Assembly: GCA_030017655.1 (NCBI GenBank)
Contig: JASEIM010000001.1
Coordinates: 62,001-126,000, forward strand
Length of the DNA stretch: 64,000 nt
Direction of reading: 5' to 3'
Source of the DNA: Methanobacterium sp.
GTDB taxonomy: Archaea > Methanobacteriota > Methanobacteria > Methanobacteriales > Methanobacteriaceae
In this document: positions 8,858 through 17,360 of the stretch, in pieces
Position numbering within the stretch: position 1 is the stretch's first letter
Layout of the letters: each line of letters starts with the position of its first letter
The notes under the pieces: model-generated
What the model was told of the DNA's origin: nothing
What the model saw: only the letters and a program-made list of their open reading frames with translations
Databases searched by the model: none
Translations under genes and position numbers: made by a program

Positions 8858-9379
8858 ATGGGAGAAGGAGGAAATGTTTTATTAGGTATTTTAGCAATAA
8901 TTTTAGGTATTTTAGTGATTGCATTCCCATTATTCAGCGTATTTACAGCAAGCGTGCTTGCAGGATTTGCCGTAATATTTTTGGGTATCTGGCTACTGGC
9001 CCAAAGCTTTGGAACATGGAGCAAAAGTAAAGCAGCGAGTATTGCATTTTTAATACTTGGACTCATTGCTATAATTGGTGGAATTGGTTTATTTGGCAGT
9101 ATACTTGCATTCAGTCTCTTAGCGAGCTTCTGGCTCTACTTTGCAGGTTTCTTCCTGATCATTTCAGGTATAATGTCATTCTTCACCAAAGAAGGAACTG
9201 CTGGTAAAGGAGCCGGTGGATTTGGTATTATTTTAGGTATATTATACATTATACTGGCTATTTACGCATGGAACCCATATTATCTGGCTTTATTAATAGG
9301 AATCTGGTTAATCATAGATGGTATAACACTGTTTTTTGTTAGTCCATCAGTAATGAAATTAAATGTTCCAGGAGAATAA
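8858..9379 (+). CDS. HdeD/DUF308 family integral membrane protein
   Basis: About 173 aa, six short hydrophobic helices in paired repeats with G-rich LGILAIILGILVIAFPL and LILGLIAIIGGIGLF segments, typical of DUF308/HdeD proteins (acid-resistance-associated in bacteria; unknown in archaea). The ATG at 8858 is preferred over the ATG at 8849 because GGAG (8845-8848) abuts the earlier ATG but lies 9 nt before the later one. Same strand as the following exporter gene. Confidence 0.7.
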   Translation: MGEGGNVLLGILAIILGILVIAFPLFSVFTASVLAGFAVIFLGIWLLAQSFGTWSKSKAASIAFLILGLIAIIGGIGLFGSILAFSLLASFWLYFAGFFLIISGIMSFFTKEGTAGKGAGGFGIILGILYIILAIYAWNPYYLALLIGIWLIIDGITLFFVSPSVMKLNVPGE

Positions 9380-9432
9380 ATTTTAAAGCCAAAAAAGCCC
9401 TTTATTATTTCAAATGATAATTAAGTGATATT

Positions 9433-10971
9433 ATGGCTCAAGAAAACCAGAATAAGTGGGGCGTAGTGATAGTTGCATGTATGGCGATTTTTATTATAGT
9501 TTTAGATTCATCTGCAATGAATGTAGCAATTACTACATTGGTAGTAGAATTAAATACAACTCTATCAGTTATTCAAGCAATTATAGCTTTATATGCACTT
9601 ATAATCGCTTCATTTATGCTTTTAGGCAGTAAACTTCAGGATATCCTGGGTAGAAAAAAGACTTTTCTTTTAGGATTAGGTATCTACGCTACTGGAACAA
9701 CCATAGCCACTTTAAGCCTTAATGCAGGGATGCTACTTATAGGATGGGCTGTTTTAGAGGGCATTGGTGCTGCAATGATTTTGCCCGCAACCACAACAAT
9801 AGTAGGGGCCAGTTATAAAGGTAAGGACAGGATAACTGCTTTTGGTATTTGGGGGGGCATAGCAGCGGTGGGGGCCGCGATAGGTCCGATAGTAGGTGGA
9901 ATTTTCACTACATACTTAACATGGAGGCTAGTTTTTGCTTCAGAACTGATATTTGTTGCGTTAATCTTAATTTTCAGGCATTATTTAACTGAATCTAAAC
10001 CAGCATTGAAATGGAAAGATTTAGACATTGTTGGAGCGTTGCTTTCCATCTTTTCTCTGATTTTAATTGTCCTAGGAATTTTATTACTAACAAAACCCGA
10101 ATACTGGGCTTACGTAGCAACATTACTAATTTCAGGATCTATTCTGTTTTTAATCTTTTTGTTATGGCAGAAAAGGAGAATTAACAAAGATTTAGAGCCT
10201 TTATCTGATATTTCTCTTCTAAAAAATCGTTTATTTGGGTTGGGTAATTTAAATTCGGTTATTCAGCAAATCCCTCTTGCAGGATTTCTCTTTATAATTC
10301 CTGTATTCTTGCAGCAGGTGACTAAATTAAATGCATTCAATACTGGGCTCGCGCTTTTACCTGCATCAATTACTATACTGTTATTCTCACTTCTTGGCGC
10401 GAAGTTATCATCAAAATTAAATTCCAAATATATCTTAATGATTGGTTTTCTTATTTCAGCAGCAGGAACTTTCATATTAGGCGGAGTATTCAATTTAAAT
10501 ACCCAAATAGTGGATATTGTGCCAGGTACAGTTGTATTTGGTGTCGGAATAGGTCTTTTACTTTCACAGCTGACTAATCTTACAATGTCTGCTGTAAGAA
10601 CTGAACAAGAAACAGATGCCTCAGGTTTCCTGAACGCGTTTAAAAATTTGGGTTATTCAATGGGTACAGCTTTAATTGGGGTTTTACTTTTAATTGGAGT
10701 ATTTTACGGCCTTTCAGCCGGAATAGAAGCATCTGGTCTGGCCGAAAACATGACTACTGAACAGATACAGGATAGTCTCTTTAATTATGTGGAAACAATG
10801 CAAACAGAACCGCCACAAATACCTTCAGAATTAGTGCCGCAAGCCACCCAAATTATTGATTCCACGATAAGCTCTGCAATGAAACAAACATTCAACGCAC
10901 TTACATTAATACTGCTTTTAGGATTTATTACAAGTATTTTTATACCAAAAAACAGAGAATTAAATCCATAA
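9433..10971 (+). CDS. MFS drug exporter, 14-TM DHA2/EmrB-QacA type
   Basis: 512 aa with about 14 hydrophobic helices. The loop 2-3 motif A is GSKLQDILGRKK. Motif C-like GAAIGPIVGGIF is present in helix 5, and LDSSAMNVAITT in helix 1 fits the motif D1 position of this family. Proton-driven efflux of hydrophobic compounds is the general family activity; the substrate cannot be told. No linked regulator is visible. Confidence 0.8.
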   Translation: MAQENQNKWGVVIVACMAIFIIVLDSSAMNVAITTLVVELNTTLSVIQAIIALYALIIASFMLLGSKLQDILGRKKTFLLGLGIYATGTTIATLSLNAGMLLIGWAVLEGIGAAMILPATTTIVGASYKGKDRITAFGIWGGIAAVGAAIGPIVGGIFTTYLTWRLVFASELIFVALILIFRHYLTESKPALKWKDLDIVGALLSIFSLILIVLGILLLTKPEYWAYVATLLISGSILFLIFLLWQKRRINKDLEPLSDISLLKNRLFGLGNLNSVIQQIPLAGFLFIIPVFLQQVTKLNAFNTGLALLPASITILLFSLLGAKLSSKLNSKYILMIGFLISAAGTFILGGVFNLNTQIVDIVPGTVVFGVGIGLLLSQLTNLTMSAVRTEQETDASGFLNAFKNLGYSMGTALIGVLLLIGVFYGLSAGIEASGLAENMTTEQIQDSLFNYVETMQTEPPQIPSELVPQATQIIDSTISSAMKQTFNALTLILLLGFITSIFIPKNRELNP

Positions 10972-10989
10972 ATAGCTTAAGATGATAGT

Positions 10990-11754
10990 ATGCAGAGAAA
11001 TTTCAAAGTAATCTTCAATGTTTTTTTATTCATTTTTATCTTTATTGATGTTGTTTTTTTAATTTTTATTACTTTAGATTTTGCTTTAAGTTTAAGGCCA
11101 TCCATGCTGGAATTCATTAGATATGATTTGATTGTATCAATTCTAATAATTCTACATGTTTTATTAAGAATGAATAGGGAAAAAAATAGAAGGCAATATC
11201 TGATTAAAAACTGGATAGATATTTTTGCAGTGGTACCGGTAGCATTTATTGTAATATTATTATCATCAGAACCTGCTTTAATCATAGTAGCATTGTTTTT
11301 AATCAGAATTTATGCTTTAATTAGATATTTACTAAAAATAAGGTCAATAATAAGATTCACTGAGAAAACAAAATTGGATATTGCTACATTTCTTCTTCTG
11401 GGCACTTTTATATTTGGATCTTTAATCTTCTTTTGGGTAGAGTCTCCAGTTAATCCACAAGTTACAAATCTCGATAGTGCAGCGTTTTTCATGATTGTAT
11501 CCATGTCAACAACAGGTTATGGAAATATAGTTCCTTATACAAGTATAGGTACATTGGTATCTGCAATAGCGATAATTATTGGTATTGGTTATACAGGATG
11601 GGTTACTGCAGCGATAGCGTCTTCTCTTATTGAAGAGTTAAGAAAAGAGAGAAAAGAAGAAATTAAGAAACAGAATGCAGCAATGAAAAATATTATAGAA
11701 AAACTAGATAAAATAGAAAAGGAACTGGAAGAAATTAAAAATTCAAAAGGATGA
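10990..11754 (+). CDS. Voltage-gated-like potassium channel
   Basis: 254 aa. The selectivity filter TTGYGN is at residues 174-179, between a pore helix and an inner helix (SIGTLVSAIAIIIGIGYTGW). An S4-like helix with regularly spaced basic residues (R106, R112, K116, R118, R122) lies at about 101-122, so the protein has a voltage-sensor-like domain plus pore. The C-terminal 45 residues are a charged coiled coil probably mediating tetramer assembly. It ends in TGA 13 nt before the next gene. Confidence 0.85.
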   Translation: MQRNFKVIFNVFLFIFIFIDVVFLIFITLDFALSLRPSMLEFIRYDLIVSILIILHVLLRMNREKNRRQYLIKNWIDIFAVVPVAFIVILLSSEPALIIVALFLIRIYALIRYLLKIRSIIRFTEKTKLDIATFLLLGTFIFGSLIFFWVESPVNPQVTNLDSAAFFMIVSMSTTGYGNIVPYTSIGTLVSAIAIIIGIGYTGWVTAAIASSLIEELRKERKEEIKKQNAAMKNIIEKLDKIEKELEEIKNSKG

Positions 11755-11767
11755 TGCTGGAGCTAAT

Positions 11768-12457
11768 ATGGGCATTTACAGTCTTTCCTACAAAAACTTA
11801 CGTCGAAACTGGTGGAGAAATACTTCAACAGTTTTACGAATAGCATTTGGCGTAATTGTACTTTTAATACTGGTCAGTTCAGGAATCGGGATTAATACAT
11901 TTCTTGGTGAAAATCAAACTGCTGGTGGAACACCAATTTCAAATGACAAAGCTAATACGGGAGCTAGTAATGCTTTAAATGCAATGAATAATTATGTTAA
12001 TTCTATATTAGGTGCAGAACTTTCTAATTCACAGATTATAAATGGTATCAGGAGTATTTTAAGGAATATTATTTCTTTTATAGATTTGATGGCCAGTATA
12101 GTGTTTTTAGTGGGTATTTTTGGAATAACATATGCCATGGATCTTAATTTGCTTGAGCGAAAAAGAGAAATAGGCTTATTAAAGTCTCTTGGTTTTACAG
12201 AGCTGCAGATAATGTTAAGTCTACTTTTAGAAGCCTCTTTACTGGGTTTTATAGGTGCCGTAATTGGTACAGTGTTGGTGATTATAGGAATAACTATTTT
12301 ATCTAACGTAATTAATATTGGGCTTCTTTCAATTGTAATGCCGTTATGGCTTCCATTTGGAACTATATTAATTACTTCAGTACTTAGTGCAACAATAGCA
12401 GTATTTTCTGTATGGTATAATACTAAACAGGATCCTATGGGGGCTTTACGGATATGA
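11768..12457 (+). CDS. FtsX/MacB-like ABC permease, short form
   Basis: 229 aa. The N-terminal YSLSYKNLRRNWWRN segment and the FtsX-type C-terminal helices (LERKREIGLLKSLGFTELQIMLSLLLEASLLGFIGAVIG) identify the MacB/LolC/FtsX permease family. Helix 1 is at about 20-45, and three further helices occupy 105-215. The extracytoplasmic domain between helices 1 and 2 is only about 50 residues instead of the roughly 200 of MacB, so this is a minimal form. Its stop overlaps the ATPase start (ATGA), so the two genes form one transporter operon. Confidence 0.75.
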   Translation: MGIYSLSYKNLRRNWWRNTSTVLRIAFGVIVLLILVSSGIGINTFLGENQTAGGTPISNDKANTGASNALNAMNNYVNSILGAELSNSQIINGIRSILRNIISFIDLMASIVFLVGIFGITYAMDLNLLERKREIGLLKSLGFTELQIMLSLLLEASLLGFIGAVIGTVLVIIGITILSNVINIGLLSIVMPLWLPFGTILITSVLSATIAVFSVWYNTKQDPMGALRI

Positions 12458-13107
12458 ATAACATCATCTTAGAATTCAGGGATGTATGGAAAACTTACGG
12501 TAAGGAAAAAACAAGAATAAACGCTTTGAAAGGTATAAACTATTCTTTAAAGAAAAATTCTGTAAATCTAATTTTAGGCCCCTCTGGATCTGGAAAGACA
12601 ACTCTCTTAAATATTGCAAGCTTAATAGATACTCCTTCAAAGGGAATAGTGAAAATAAAGGGTAGAAACACTTCTGATTTGTCTAAATCAGAAAGAAGTA
12701 GGATTAGAATGAATGAAATTGGAATTATTTACCAGAGAGCTAATTTATTCCCTTATTTGAACATTTTAGAAAATACAATGCTTCCAATGATTTCGCCGGA
12801 TAAAAATAGGGCATTAGAACTCCTAAAAAACATGGGCATAACTGAAATAAATAAATTTCCCGAAGAGCTTTCTATAGAAGACCAGCAGAAATCTGCACTT
12901 GTAAGGGCAATGATTAATGATCCCTCACTTATTTTAGCCGATGAACCAACTGGAGAACTTGATTCGGATGGTACGGACATAATAATGGAATTAGTAAAGG
13001 ATATGGGGCATAAAACTATAGTTTTAATTGCATCAAACAATTCTGATTTAGTTAAATATTCTGATAATTTATTTTATCTTAAAAATGGAAAATTAGAAAA
13101 AAATTAA
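12454..13107 (+). CDS. MacB/LolD-like ABC ATPase with altered signature and H-loop
   Basis: 217 aa. Walker A is GPSGSGKTT (about residues 43-51), and Walker B is LILADEPTGELD. The signature normally LSGGQ reads LSIEDQQKSALVRAM, and the H-loop His is replaced (LIASNNSDL). Both changes affect residues used for ATP sandwiching and hydrolysis, so activity may be reduced or regulatory. It starts within the permease stop (4-nt overlap), so the two products should form one complex. Confidence 0.75.
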   Translation: MNNIILEFRDVWKTYGKEKTRINALKGINYSLKKNSVNLILGPSGSGKTTLLNIASLIDTPSKGIVKIKGRNTSDLSKSERSRIRMNEIGIIYQRANLFPYLNILENTMLPMISPDKNRALELLKNMGITEINKFPEELSIEDQQKSALVRAMINDPSLILADEPTGELDSDGTDIIMELVKDMGHKTIVLIASNNSDLVKYSDNLFYLKNGKLEKN

Positions 13108-13205
13108 TAGAAAATTTATTTGTTTATTCAGCAATCCATCATTTTTAAGTTAAATTATTTATTAATTAAAACAGATATATTATTAATTATTTAATTAGTG
13201 AGAAA

Positions 13206-14195
13206 ATGATGGAATTAAAAAAATCTTCATTCTTCAGCCAGACTTTGATTTTAACGATAATAATCATTGTTCTTGCGGGATTAAAGTTTATAGCTCCTGT
13301 TATAGGGCCTATATTCCTCTCAATCTTTTTTGCAGTAATTATCACTCCATTTTTAAGGTGGCTTACAGGAAAAGGATTATCATACAGACTATCATTCCTA
13401 ATTACTATAATTTTAATCACTGTTGTGGGCGTAATTCTTATTGTATTTCTTTTTTTCACTTTAAACCAATTACAGGGCCAGATATCCAGTTATGTAGTTA
13501 ATGTAAACATAGAATATAATGAAATAGTTAACACACTGATTAGAAATCTGGCAACAAATATTGATCTTTTAAATTTGGCAAATATATTCACTGATGGAAT
13601 TTTTGTCCTTATTGCAACATTATTTTTAATATATGAGCTACCAAAGTTAAAATCAAGGCTTAGAGGAAGTTTAGGATATGATAAAGATTCTTTAAACCGT
13701 ATTTTTGAAACGGCTGATGCTTTCATTGATTATTTTGTAATAAGGCTTAAAGTGAACATATTTACTGGTTCAGGAATTGCAATAATTCTACTTCTTTTAG
13801 GAATTGATTTTTCAATTTTTTGGGGAGTTTTAACGGTTGCATTAAGTTTTATCCCATATATAGGACTACTTCTTGCGGCAATTCCTCCAGCGTTAATTGC
13901 ATGGGTTCAATATGGAGTTTATGGCGCTCTTCTGGTTTTAGTCATCTTTTCCGTTGTTAACACCATTGCAGAAAATATCATATTTCCCCGACAAGCTGGA
14001 AAAGGGCTCCAACTATCTATTTATGTGGTTTTTGTTTCGGTATTCTTTTGGGGATGGATTTTAGGGGGAACAGGAATTTTCCTTGCAGTACCTTTAACAT
14101 TAATTTTAATTCAATACCTTGAATACTTTGAAGAAACTCGATGGCTGGCTAACATCATGAAAAGCAGTTATTCTGATAAAAAATCCATAAAATAA
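13206..14195 (+). CDS. AI-2E family transporter (TqsA/YdiK-like)
   Basis: 329 aa with about eight hydrophobic helices. The family's pattern is visible: GPIFLSIFFAVIITPFLRWL near the N-terminus, a soluble segment (residues 90-170), and the C-terminal WGVLTVALSFIPYIGLLLAAIPPALIAW with NIIFPRQAGKGLQLS. Members export autoinducers or small ions in bacteria; archaeal substrates are unknown. ATG at 13206 or 13209. A 98-nt gap separates it from the ABC operon, so it is probably transcribed on its own. Confidence 0.75.
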   Translation: MMELKKSSFFSQTLILTIIIIVLAGLKFIAPVIGPIFLSIFFAVIITPFLRWLTGKGLSYRLSFLITIILITVVGVILIVFLFFTLNQLQGQISSYVVNVNIEYNEIVNTLIRNLATNIDLLNLANIFTDGIFVLIATLFLIYELPKLKSRLRGSLGYDKDSLNRIFETADAFIDYFVIRLKVNIFTGSGIAIILLLLGIDFSIFWGVLTVALSFIPYIGLLLAAIPPALIAWVQYGVYGALLVLVIFSVVNTIAENIIFPRQAGKGLQLSIYVVFVSVFFWGWILGGTGIFLAVPLTLILIQYLEYFEETRWLANIMKSSYSDKKSIK

Positions 14196-14243
14196 CATTA
14201 TAAATAAATCTAATCTGTAAATCTATCTAAAACATGATTAAAA

Positions 14244-14437
14244 GCTCTTTGTGATGAAGAAGCAAAAGACTTAATTAAAACTATTGGCTCAGAAAGAATA
14301 TTATTCGGTTCTGATTATCCATGGGCTAATCCCAAAAATGATATTAAAGGATAAGAAGCTTAAAGATTAGTAATAATGATAAAAAGTTTATATTGGGTGA
14401 AAATGCTGCAAAATTGTTCAATTTGAAGAGGTATTAA
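14244..14437 (+). pseudogene. Amidohydrolase (TIM-barrel) C-terminal remnant, frameshifted
   Basis: No start codon or intact frame. The translation ALCDEEAKDLIKTIG then SERILFGSDYPWANP ends at a stop near 14353; shifting frame continues as ISNNDKKFILGENAAKLFNL and stops at 14437. RILFGSDYPW is the metal-binding Asp segment near the C-terminus of amidohydrolase-2/TatD-like proteins, and GENAAKLF is their usual last helix. A one-base frameshift near 14350 and loss of everything upstream show this is a decayed gene. It ends 3 nt before the AlkD-like gene, itself broken. Confidence 0.65.
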
Positions 14438-14440
14438 GAT

Positions 14441-15118
14441 ATGAAATTTAGAGAAATCATAGGGGAGCTCAAATCCCTTTCCAATCCAGAAGACATTGAA
14501 GGGATGGCCAGATTTGGGATAAACTCAAAAAAAGCATACGGCGTAAGAATGCCTGAATTAAGGCTTATGGCCCGTAAGACAGGTAAAAATCATGAACTTG
14601 CAGAAAAACTATGAAAACATGGATATAAGGAAACCAGAATCCTTGCAAGCATAGTTGATGATCCTGAAATGGTCACAGAAGCCCAGATGGAGGAATGGGC
14701 CGTTGAATTTGACTCATGGGACGTCTGCGACCAGTGCTGCATGAACTTATTCCGTAAAACTCCTTTTGCCTATAAAAAAGCATTTGAATGGAGTATGCGA
14801 GATGAAGAATTTGTTAAAAGAGCTGCTTTCACATTAATTGCAACATTGGCAGTTCATGATAAAAAAGCAGATGATTCTAAATTTGAACAGTTTTTCCCCA
14901 TTATATTAAGAGAGTCATCAGATAACCGAAATTTCGTTAAAAAAGCTGTAAATTGGGCTTTGAGACAAATTGGAAAACGAAACCTATATCTGAATAAGAA
15001 GGCAATTATATTGGCTGAAAAAATCAATAAAACTGAGAGTAAAAGTGCTAAATGGATTGCAAAAGATGCTTTAAGAGAATTAAAAAGTGAAAAAATTCAG
15101 ATCAGGTTAAAGATATAA
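14441..15118 (+). pseudogene. AlkD-like DNA alkylation repair protein with in-frame TGA
   Basis: The frame from ATG 14441 encodes about 225 aa of a HEAT-repeat DNA alkylation repair glycosylase, interrupted only by TGA at 14612-14614 (codon 58). The flanking sequence HELAEKL / KHGYKETRILAS shows that the stop replaces a residue family members usually have as Trp, so TGG to TGA is the simplest explanation. The downstream part (WDVCDQCCMNLFRKTPFAYKKAFEW and later VNWALRQIGKRN) is intact, suggesting very recent loss or a base-call error. An internal ATG at 14669 could still give a 149-aa fragment lacking the N-terminal helices. The 3' end overlaps the next convergent gene by 12 nt. Confidence 0.7.
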
Positions 15119-15382
15119 ATTAGATTTTGCCCTGAATCTTGATTTAGCAGCTAACCAGATCATTTCCCGACTTTTATATTTAATATATTCCACATATTCA
15201 TCAGTAACATCATCTATACAACTGCTTATGGTAACTACTTCAATAATGGAAGATATATACTCTAACAAGTCTTCTTCATCTACATATTTACTTTTTTGAA
15301 GATTATGTTCCAAAAAATACATTCCGGCAATATCAAAATCTTGTTCAGTAGAAATAATCTCCATATATTTCTTTTTCATCAC
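15107..15382 (-). CDS. Hypothetical 91-aa acidic protein
   Basis: Unrecognised. Helical, rich in Glu and Asp (DVTDEYVEYIKYKSREMIW), no signal peptide. A GAGGGG ribosome binding site just upstream supports the ATG start at 15382. Convergent with the AlkD-like gene and overlapping its last 12 nt. Confidence 0.5.
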   Translation of the reverse strand: MMKKKYMEIISTEQDFDIAGMYFLEHNLQKSKYVDEEDLLEYISSIIEVVTISSCIDDVTDEYVEYIKYKSREMIWLAAKSRFRAKSNLYL

Positions 15383-15563
15383 TAAATCCCCTCTATACCC
15401 TAATTATAATGTTTAGCATCAATAATATAAATATAACTGAATAATTTCGGAATAAATAGTGATAAAATAGTAATAAATAAAATATAAAAGCTTAAAAAAA
15501 GCAAATTCTATCTAGTCTATGTTTAATTCTAAGTTTTGTACTAAATTTTACAATAAAAATTTA

Positions 15564-16043
15564 TTAAGGGTTTTTAAGAGCTACAATACTCTCAACATCA
15601 ACTAATTTCCAGACTAATGCTCTTTCTCCTTTAATTAGAGATTCGGGAGTTTCTTCAGGGGAATATCCAAGGGCAGCAAGGGCTTTACCGGATAGTTTTT
15701 CTTGAATCATTTTTACGAATTGTTTTTTGGTTTCTTCTACCTCTTTTTGTTCTTGAACTTCAATAATACGGCCCTGCAGTGTTACGAATTTATAACTGGA
15801 CATATCTTCGTTATATTTTTCAATTTCTACAGCTACATTCGGATTATTTTTGAATAATCCGATCTTTTTACCGTAATTTGTAGATAAGAAATAGATAAAT
15901 TTATTTTTTTCATCAAAAACATACATAAAGGGCGCAATATAGGGATAATCCTCTCCTTTAAATGCAATTCGGCTCACATGATTTTCACTTATTAATTTAT
16001 CATATTCTTCCTTTTTCATTGATGGAATTTTCACAATGCTCAT
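15564..16043 (-). CDS. Pyridoxamine-5'-phosphate oxidase-like flavin-binding protein
   Basis: About 159 aa. The split-barrel pattern is clear: VSRIAFKGEDYPYIAPFMYVFDEKNKFIYFLS, then GKKIGLFKNNPNVAVEIEK, then FVTLQGRIIEV. Such proteins bind FMN or F420 and are often annotated as flavin-nucleotide-binding or 5-nitroimidazole-resistance-like. The ATG at 16043 is chosen over GTG 16052 because AAGGTGAT lies about 6 nt upstream. The specific substrate is not deducible. Confidence 0.75.
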   Translation of the reverse strand: MSIVKIPSMKKEEYDKLISENHVSRIAFKGEDYPYIAPFMYVFDEKNKFIYFLSTNYGKKIGLFKNNPNVAVEIEKYNEDMSSYKFVTLQGRIIEVQEQKEVEETKKQFVKMIQEKLSGKALAALGYSPEETPESLIKGERALVWKLVDVESIVALKNP

Positions 16044-16206
16044 GGATATCACCTTGATAATATATTAAACCATATTAGGATAAAAATTTTACTAAATAAT
16101 TGTAGTATTTAAATAAAATCACTGCATAGATAATTGAAAATAAAATTTTGATATCAGAGGACATCATATCATTTAAAGATATATTTACAGGCCTTAATTC
16201 CTTACT

Positions 16207-17340
16207 TTATAATTTAAACTCCTTCACAGCGTTTATCACCATGAAAGGATCATCAGAGACAACACTGCTACCATATAGTTCCATAGCACCAATATCTGCA
16301 GTAGATTTAAATATACTTCCTCTATCAACAATATGTATCACATAAGGAAACATTGTTTCACGGGATTCGGGACATGAAATTGCCATATTAAAGCTGTTTA
16401 CTCCTAATTTATCAATATAACATCTTAAAACTCTGTAAATCGCTGCTTTTATATCATCTTTTTTTGATGGATTTTCTTTAGAGATAATAATGAATTCTTT
16501 CTCTTTAAGAGGTGTAAGGCTTGCAAAGCCATTTACATCTTCTAAAGCAAGTCCCAGTGTATTATGTGCATTGTAAATGTCTTTGAAGTAATTTCTACCG
16601 GTTAATCTCATGTAATTGAGGAACATCTTCCTTAAAATAGCTATTTTTGCATAAGGAACATCTTTTGCCATTAATATCTGGGCATGACCATGTACCTGGG
16701 ATGCTCCTGCTTTTGGAAGGCAATTCCACAGGAAAAATGGATATTTAAACTGTTTATCATGACTATTAACTTTTTTAAACCATTTAAAACCAGTATCTAT
16801 ATAATCAGAGAGTTCTTCCAGGGTAAAATCGAGTGGATTGTGCTTTTCAAAAAAAATCATGCTGCTCCATGCATCATATTTTGCAATATTTGCACCGGTT
16901 ACACAATATTTGCCTTTAATCCGCCCCAAAATGTCTTCAGGTGTGTATTTTTCAGGCTCGCAGAAATCACATCCCTCTTTTGATTTTTCAATATACTCAT
17001 TTACTTCTTTTTTTTCGTTTTGAAGTTCATCAGGTCTCATTCCTGGCCTGCTTGCCCTTAATGAATTGAAAAGAGACCCGCTTCCTGTCCATTTATTATA
17101 TGTTTTAACTACTTTCTGGGTTTCTATTCTTTTTATTACTTCATCTGCAGTCTCTGTAATGTTTCCATCTTCATCTTTATTTCCAAAATATGATCTTACT
17201 TTATCTTTAAATGTATAGGGAATTTCCATCTTACCTGTGGCGCTTGAAACCTGAAATATTGATTTAAATAATTTATAGGAATCTTTATCCTTTTCTTTAA
17301 GTTCATTTATCCTATCTTCCAGATTTATAATGGAATTCAT
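16207..17340 (-). CDS. GalT/HIT-superfamily nucleotidyltransferase-like protein
   Basis: 377 aa. QVHGHAQI (about residues 217-224) corresponds to the HxHxQ/HIT-type catalytic motif of galactose-1-phosphate uridylyltransferase and Ap4A phosphorylase relatives. CDFCEPEKYTPEDILGRI supplies a CxxC pair as in zinc-binding GalT. The C-terminal half has an IHIVDRGSIF segment. Transfer of a nucleotide to a sugar phosphate is the probable reaction type; the substrate is unknown. It lies 20 nt downstream of the MBL-rhodanese gene on the same strand, so cotranscription is likely. Confidence 0.65.
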   Translation of the reverse strand: MNSIINLEDRINELKEKDKDSYKLFKSIFQVSSATGKMEIPYTFKDKVRSYFGNKDEDGNITETADEVIKRIETQKVVKTYNKWTGSGSLFNSLRASRPGMRPDELQNEKKEVNEYIEKSKEGCDFCEPEKYTPEDILGRIKGKYCVTGANIAKYDAWSSMIFFEKHNPLDFTLEELSDYIDTGFKWFKKVNSHDKQFKYPFFLWNCLPKAGASQVHGHAQILMAKDVPYAKIAILRKMFLNYMRLTGRNYFKDIYNAHNTLGLALEDVNGFASLTPLKEKEFIIISKENPSKKDDIKAAIYRVLRCYIDKLGVNSFNMAISCPESRETMFPYVIHIVDRGSIFKSTADIGAMELYGSSVVSDDPFMVINAVKEFKL

Positions 17341-17360
17341 ATATTATCTCCTTAATGAGG

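Noticed and set aside
14612..14614. TGA as selenocysteine or reassigned codon
   Set aside because: TGA ends several nearby genes, the family residue is Trp rather than Cys, and no SECIS-like element was seen.
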